Below, piece after piece: positions 59,866 to 64,000 of a stretch of DNA of 64,000 bases. The stretch covers positions 1-64,000 of the forward strand of contig NZ_JFHE01000016.1 of NCBI RefSeq assembly GCF_000698555.1, given 5' to 3'. The DNA is from Caballeronia grimmiae. GTDB lineage: Bacteria > Pseudomonadota > Gammaproteobacteria > Burkholderiales > Burkholderiaceae. The notes under the pieces were generated by a model. It saw nothing but the letters and a program-made list of their open reading frames with translations. It searched no databases and was not told where the DNA came from. The number at the start of each line of letters is the position of its first letter. Position 1 is the stretch's first letter. The position numbers were made by a program, and so were the translations under genes.

Positions 59866-61155
59866 TCACTGCTGGCTCTCGCCTGATGCCTTTGCGCTGC
59901 CGATCGACGCCTGCGCGCCCGATGCCGACATCGCAGCGGACGCGGGTGCGGCAGGCGGCGCGCCTTCCGCCGGCGCGCTTACGACGCGCACTTGCGAATC
60001 GGCCCCGACGCGGATCGCGCCATCGACGATCACACGCTCGCCCGCGCGCAAGCCGCTGGTAATGAACCAGTCGTCGCCATGCCACTCGCCGACATCGATC
60101 ACACGCTGATGCGGTTTCGACTGATCGTCGAGCACCCAAACGAAGTGGCTTTTCGCGCCTTGCAGCACAGCCCGTTGCGGCACGAGAATCGCGTTCGGCC
60201 GCAGCGCCCCCGACACGCGCGCCTTCACGAACTGGCCCGGACGCAGCGTGCCCTTCGGGTTCGAAAACGATGCGCGCACGAGAAAGGTGCCCGTCTGCGT
60301 GCTGAAGGCCGGATTCGTGAAATCGATACGCCCGGTCTGCGGATAGACGGAGCCATCGGCCTGAATGACGGTCACATCGAACTTGTTGTCGGGCGGAAAA
60401 CGCAACTGGCCTTTTTGTATCTGCTCGCGATACGTCAGCAACTCGTTCTCCGAGATGCTGAAGTTCACCCACATCGGGTCGAGCTGATAGACATACGTGA
60501 GCAGGCCCGATTGCGTCGGCGTCACGTAACTGCCTTCCTGCACGCGTGCAAAACTGGACAGGCCCTTGAGCGGCGAGCGGATCGTCGTATAGCTGAGATT
60601 GAGTTGAGCGGTCTGCACTTCGCCTTGCGCGGCGATCACGGCGGCTTCCGCGCTCTTCTCGTTGCCGACGGCGTCGTCGAGATCCTTCTTGCTCAATGCG
60701 TTCATCGCGGCGAGCGGCTGCACGCGGGCGAGGTTCTGCTTCGTGACGAGGAGCCGCGCCTGCTGCTGGGACAACGCGCCCTTGGCCGTTTGCAGGGCGG
60801 CCTCGAAGGGGCGCTTGTCCATCAGGAACATGATCTGGTTGGCTTCGACGAGCGCGCCTTCCGTGTACATGCGCTTTTCGAGGAAGCCGTCGACGCGCGC
60901 GCGTATCTCGACTTCACGCGAGCTTTGAGTTTGCGCGGTGAATTCGAACTCCACCGGCGTCGTTTTAGTGGCAACCGTCACGACAGTCACGTCGACGGCG
61001 GCGCGCGGCGCTTCGGCAGGCGGCTTCTTGCAAGCGGCCAGCGAGATCAGCGCCAGCGCGGCGACCGGCAGACAGCGATGAGCGCGCATCCGGTGCGTTT
61101 TCCGCGATGCCCGCGCGAACCAGCCATTCAGTATTCGTTCCGACACCAACGCCAT
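59866..61155 (-). CDS. RND efflux periplasmic adaptor lipoprotein
   Basis: 429 aa membrane fusion protein. GGGAGG lies 5 bases before the ATG at 61155. The lipobox is SLAAC (Cys42) after an unusually long charged n-region; an ATG at 61089 would give a standard-length signal but has a poor ribosome site. 'VEIRARVDGFLEKRMYTEGALV' (lipoyl), a helical hairpin (about 110-180), then 'LNLSYTTIRSPLKGLSSFARVQEGSYV', 'GQFVKARVSG' and 'VLVPQRAV'-like 'ILVPQRAVLQG'. It links pump and outer-membrane channel. First gene of the six-gene RND-Pqi run. Confidence 0.93.
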   Translation of the reverse strand: MALVSERILNGWFARASRKTHRMRAHRCLPVAALALISLAACKKPPAEAPRAAVDVTVVTVATKTTPVEFEFTAQTQSSREVEIRARVDGFLEKRMYTEGALVEANQIMFLMDKRPFEAALQTAKGALSQQQARLLVTKQNLARVQPLAAMNALSKKDLDDAVGNEKSAEAAVIAAQGEVQTAQLNLSYTTIRSPLKGLSSFARVQEGSYVTPTQSGLLTYVYQLDPMWVNFSISENELLTYREQIQKGQLRFPPDNKFDVTVIQADGSVYPQTGRIDFTNPAFSTQTGTFLVRASFSNPKGTLRPGQFVKARVSGALRPNAILVPQRAVLQGAKSHFVWVLDDQSKPHQRVIDVGEWHGDDWFITSGLRAGERVIVDGAIRVGADSQVRVVSAPAEGAPPAAPASAAMSASGAQASIGSAKASGESQQ

Positions 61156-61636
61156 GAGCGCCTCCCCCGTGGGATGGCCTTAACAGAATGCGGGCGCAGG
61201 GTGGCGCGCTCGCCGTCGATTGCTCGCAGTACGCGGTGAATCACGCGCGAAAACGGATGGACGTGCCGATGTCACCGGACGCGAGCCCCGAGCTTCGAAT
61301 GTGCCGTCGCTGCCTCCGTTTTCGAAGATTTGCGTTATGGCGAGAGAGCCGCTTGCGCGATCGGCCAGGGCGGTCACGCTTCGATGCAGTGCGCTGACGA
61401 ATCTACTAATAGCCGAATACCGATGAAAACGCCATAGGGTTCGTGAGCTTCCGGCAAGCGCCTCTTTCGTATCGATTTATGAAACGCTGACTGACAACGT
61501 GAATGCTTTCTTGTCCGAAGTAAATGATTCTGCTTGGCGTGCAAACGTGCCTCGCATGTGCGTTGCTCGTCGTGCGCGGCTGTCCTAGACTGGAACGCAG
61601 TGCCGGCCAGCCGGCTGCGTCCGGCAGGAGACGACC
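61156..61636. other. Divergent promoter region between RND-Pqi operon and AI-2E transporter gene
   Basis: About 480 bases without a convincing gene. It must contain the minus-strand promoter of the six-gene RND-Pqi run and the plus-strand promoter of the AI-2E-family gene. The portion 61400-61560 is AT-richer than average. No regulator gene and no clear operator palindrome are seen. Confidence 0.5.
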
Positions 61637-62740
61637 ATGCTGCACCCGCGACCGCTTCAACGTGAGCTGTCCAGAGAGCTGCTCGATGTGTTGATCCGGG
61701 TCGGTTTGATCGCGGTGCTCGCGGTGTTCTGCTTTCGCATCTTCGCGCCGTTTCTCAACCTGATGATCTGGGCGCTGATTCTCGCGGTCACCCTCTATCC
61801 GCTGCAGACGACGTTGCGCCAGCGCTTCGGCGCGCGTGACGGCCTCGCTGCAACACTGATCGTGTTCGTCGCGTTTGCCGTCGTGCTCGCGCCGACGTGC
61901 ATGCTCGCGCTCGCACTCGCCGATTCGGTCGAGCATGCGTTTGCCGTCCTCCGCAGCGAAAGCATCCACGTTCCGCCGCCGGATGCATCGGTGGCGAGCT
62001 GGCCGCTCATCGGCCAGCGCGTGTTCGATTTCTGGTCGCAGGCGTCGACCGATCTCGCCGGCGTGCTGCATCGCTTCGCACCAGAGCTGAAGGTCGCGGG
62101 ACGCACCGTGCTGGGAACCGTCACGGGCTTCGGCGCGGGGCTCGTGATCTTCTTCGTGGCGCTCATCGTTGCGGGCATCGTGATGGCGCACGGCGAGAAG
62201 GGACATCGCAATGCGCTGCAGATCGCCTCGCGCATCTCCGGCGCGGATAACGGGCCACGCATCGTCGAGCTTTGCACGAAGACGATCCGCGCGGTGGCGC
62301 AGGGCGTCGTCGGAATCGCATTCATTCAAACGGTGCTGATCGGTGTCGCGTTCGTGATGATGAAGCTGCCCGGCGCGGGGCTGCTGGCGCTCGCGGTGCT
62401 GCTCATCGGCATCATGCAGTTGCCGGCGACGCTCATCACCGGACCGGTCATCGTGTTCGTGATCGTCACCCATGGCGTGAACGTCGCGACCATCGTGTTC
62501 TCGGTGTACGTGTTCATCGCGGGACTCGTCGATAACGTGCTGAAGCCGCTGCTGCTCGGGCGCGGCGTTTCCGTGCCGATGCCCGTCGTGCTGATCGGAG
62601 CGCTCGGCGGCATGGTGACGAGTGGCGTCATCGGGCTTTTCATCGGGCCCGTGATGCTGGCCGTCGGCTATCAGCTTTTCTGGCGCTGGGTGCGGCGGGA
62701 TCGGGAGGCGGTGACGGCGGCGGAGTCGCCGGGGCCTTGA
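61637..62740 (+). CDS. AI-2E family (YdiK/TqsA-like) transporter
   Basis: 367 aa. AGGAGAC precedes the ATG. Eight hydrophobic segments arranged 3 + 5 with a periplasmic loop between. 'FAPFLNLMIWALILAVTLYPL', 'VAQGVVGIAFIQTVLIGVAF' and 'VDNVLKPLLLGRGVSVPMPVVLIGALGGM...GVIGLFIGPVMLAV' match the AI-2E transporter family (PF01594). Members export autoinducer-2, ions or proton-coupled solutes; the substrate here is unknown. Monocistronic. Confidence 0.88.
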   Translation: MLHPRPLQRELSRELLDVLIRVGLIAVLAVFCFRIFAPFLNLMIWALILAVTLYPLQTTLRQRFGARDGLAATLIVFVAFAVVLAPTCMLALALADSVEHAFAVLRSESIHVPPPDASVASWPLIGQRVFDFWSQASTDLAGVLHRFAPELKVAGRTVLGTVTGFGAGLVIFFVALIVAGIVMAHGEKGHRNALQIASRISGADNGPRIVELCTKTIRAVAQGVVGIAFIQTVLIGVAFVMMKLPGAGLLALAVLLIGIMQLPATLITGPVIVFVIVTHGVNVATIVFSVYVFIAGLVDNVLKPLLLGRGVSVPMPVVLIGALGGMVTSGVIGLFIGPVMLAVGYQLFWRWVRRDREAVTAAESPGP

Positions 62741-62794
62741 TATGCGGTTCGCGGGCCGTACGGTGCTCTGCCGGCGTGTCGGCATGTCGGCGTG

Positions 62795-64000
62795 TCAGCG
62801 CATCGCGCCCGCGAGATCGGCCGCGCCCAGGCCGACGATCAAATCGATCTCGCCGTTTGGCAACGGCTGTGTCGCCGGGACGCCCGCCGAGCGAAGCGCG
62901 GCGGCGTCGAGCCGCGCGGGGTCCGAAAGCCGCACGCGCAGGCGGGTAAGCGCGAGCGCATCGAGAGAGCCGATGTTGCCCGCACCGCCGAGCGCCGCGC
63001 GAATCCGTTCGGCCCGCGCTGACAGATCCGCCATCGCGAGCGCCGGGGACGTGGCGGCCGTCGCCGTTGCCGTGGCGGGCGGCGCGCTTGCGGCGGCGGC
63101 ATCGGCTGGCGCGAGATCCGCCTCGCTGCCCGCCGTCTTCATGTATTCCTGCATGTCCGTCTTCATGTTCTCCGAGAGCGGGCCGAAGATCGCCTGCACG
63201 CCGTTGCCCATGCGCAGCACGCCCGCCGCGCCGAGCGCCTTCAGCCTGGCATCGTCGACGAGCGCGGGGTTAGCGACGGTGATGCGCAAGCGCGTGATGC
63301 ACGCGTCGAGGCTCGCGATGTTCGAGCGTCCGCCGAACGCGAGCACGAGATCGCGTGATCGCCCGCCGGGGCCTGGCGCGGCGCCGGGTGACGCGGCGTC
63401 GGCAACATCGTCTTCGCGCCCGGGCGTCTTCAGATCGAAGCGCGAAATGAAGAAGCGGAACACGCCGTAGTAGATCACTGCATAGATCGGACCGAGAAAG
63501 AAGACGTACCAGGCGTGCGTCGACTTGTTGCCGATCAGGTTGAACATGACGAAGTCGATGGCCCCTTGCGAGAACGTGAAGCCCATGTGCATGTCGAGTG
63601 TGTTCGCGACGAACTGCGCCAGCGCCGCGAGGCACGCATGGACCAGATAGAGCACCGGCGCGACGAACAGGAACGCGAACTCGATCGGCTCGGTGATGCC
63701 GGTCAGAAACGACGTGAGCGCCGCCGACACCATCATGCCGCCGACCGCGACTTTCTTTTCGGGCTTCGCGCAATGCCAGATGGCGATTGCCGCGGCGGGC
63801 AGGCCGAACATCTTGAAGATGAAAGCGCCCGACAGGATGCCGGCGGTCGGGTCTCCGGCGAAGAAGCGGTTGATGTCGCCGTGAACGATCTTCCCTGTCG
63901 CCGGATCGACGAAGCTGCCGGCTTCGAAGAAGAACGGCACGTTCCAGATGTGATGCAGCCCGAACGGAATCAGCAGCCGCTCGACGAAACCGTAGATGGT
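62795..64000 (-). CDS. nagE: PTS N-acetylglucosamine permease, EIIC-EIIB-EIIB-like (5' end outside window)
   Basis: About 400 codons are present; the frame continues past the window edge. The EIIC part has '[20 protein letters not shown]', '[26 protein letters not shown]' and '[20 protein letters not shown]', diagnostic for the glucose/GlcNAc PTS superfamily. A first EIIB domain follows with the phospho-cysteine in '[13 protein letters not shown]' (codon 63299-63301). After an Ala/Pro linker comes a second EIIB-like domain, '[22 protein letters not shown]', in which the cysteine is replaced. No EIIA is fused at the C-terminus. It imports and phosphorylates GlcNAc (family-level assignment). 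Confidence 0.88.
   Translation of the reverse strand, partial: TIYGFVERLLIPFGLHHIWNVPFFFEAGSFVDPATGKIVHGDINRFFAGDPTAGILSGAFIFKMFGLPAAAIAIWHCAKPEKKVAVGGMMVSAALTSFLTGITEPIEFAFLFVAPVLYLVHACLAALAQFVANTLDMHMGFTFSQGAIDFVMFNLIGNKSTHAWYVFFLGPIYAVIYYGVFRFFISRFDLKTPGREDDVADAASPGAAPGPGGRSRDLVLAFGGRSNIASLDACITRLRITVANPALVDDARLKALGAAGVLRMGNGVQAIFGPLSENMKTDMQEYMKTAGSEADLAPADAAAASAPPATATATAATSPALAMADLSARAERIRAALGGAGNIGSLDALALTRLRVRLSDPARLDAAALRSAGVPATQPLPNGEIDLIVGLGAADLAGAMR

Noticed and set aside
1..64000. CRISPR arrays, tRNA or rRNA genes, insertion sequences, integrases, attachment sites, replication origin
   Set aside because: I read through the window for direct repeats with spacers, clover-leaf sequences, transposase or recombinase motifs and DnaA-box clusters and found none that stands up.

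Overview
The window is gene-dense, high-GC DNA (GC-ending codons throughout, many ATGA or TGATG gene overlaps) from a Burkholderiaceae-type betaproteobacterium. The gene families and their arrangement look most like Paraburkholderia or Caballeronia, which is an inference because no rRNA or other marker gene is present. I see no insertion sequence, prophage, CRISPR array, tRNA or rRNA. The content reads as an accessory replicon or flexible region carrying catabolism, transport and stress functions. Both edges cut genes: the 3' end of a chemoreceptor gene at the left, and a GlcNAc-type PTS permease gene at the right.

Layout. 1-4.5 kb: chemoreceptor tail, a small stress-type protein, a PAS-GGDEF-EAL c-di-GMP enzyme and a secreted SnoaL-like protein. 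4.7-10.0 kb (minus): a five-gene sugar ABC operon matching E. coli YtfQ-YtfR-YtfT-YjfF, with a GntR/FCD regulator as its last gene. 10.3-15.6 kb: a Tat-type tyrosinase, a TupA-like ATP-grasp protein, an orphan BY-kinase-like P-loop protein and a DUF1326-DUF2182 pair. 15.7-18.0 kb: beta-carbonic anhydrase plus a SulP anion transporter. 18.4-20.6 kb: SDR plus MFS. 20.8-23.8 kb: a Fur-box-linked TonB siderophore receptor, a truncated PepSY-family membrane protein and a DUF3325 protein.

23.9-34.0 kb (plus) is a nine-gene catabolic operon: GntR/FCD regulator, SDR, beta-keto acid cleavage enzyme (BKACE), metallo-beta-lactamase-fold hydrolase, sugar-type ABC importer with its two permeases fused into one chain, 3-hydroxyacyl-CoA-dehydrogenase-family enzyme and SMP-30 lactonase. 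Taken together it looks like uptake of a sugar-like acid or lactone, ring opening, oxidation at C3, then acetyl-CoA-dependent cleavage. It resembles the oxidative deoxyribonate route, but the true substrate is unknown.

34.2-51.5 kb (plus) gathers glycogen breakdown (GlgP, GlgX), an AspT-family transporter, D-lactate dehydrogenase, a set of small envelope proteins, an RRM protein, PPK2, and a coupled operon DUF3141-Pta-AckA-FabI-unknown. The enzyme set suggests fermentation and energy reserve use under low oxygen; no FNR site could be identified. 51.6-61.2 kb (minus) is a six-gene run joining an RND efflux system (adaptor, pump, outer-membrane channel) to PqiA-PqiB-PqiC with 1-4 base overlaps or near-contact at most junctions. 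61.6-64 kb: an AI-2E-family transporter and the partial PTS permease, which has an extra EIIB-like domain lacking the phospho-cysteine.

The strongest candidates for new biology are the BKACE operon with its fused permease, the RND-Pqi operon, and the DUF3141-Pta-AckA-FabI-unknown operon.
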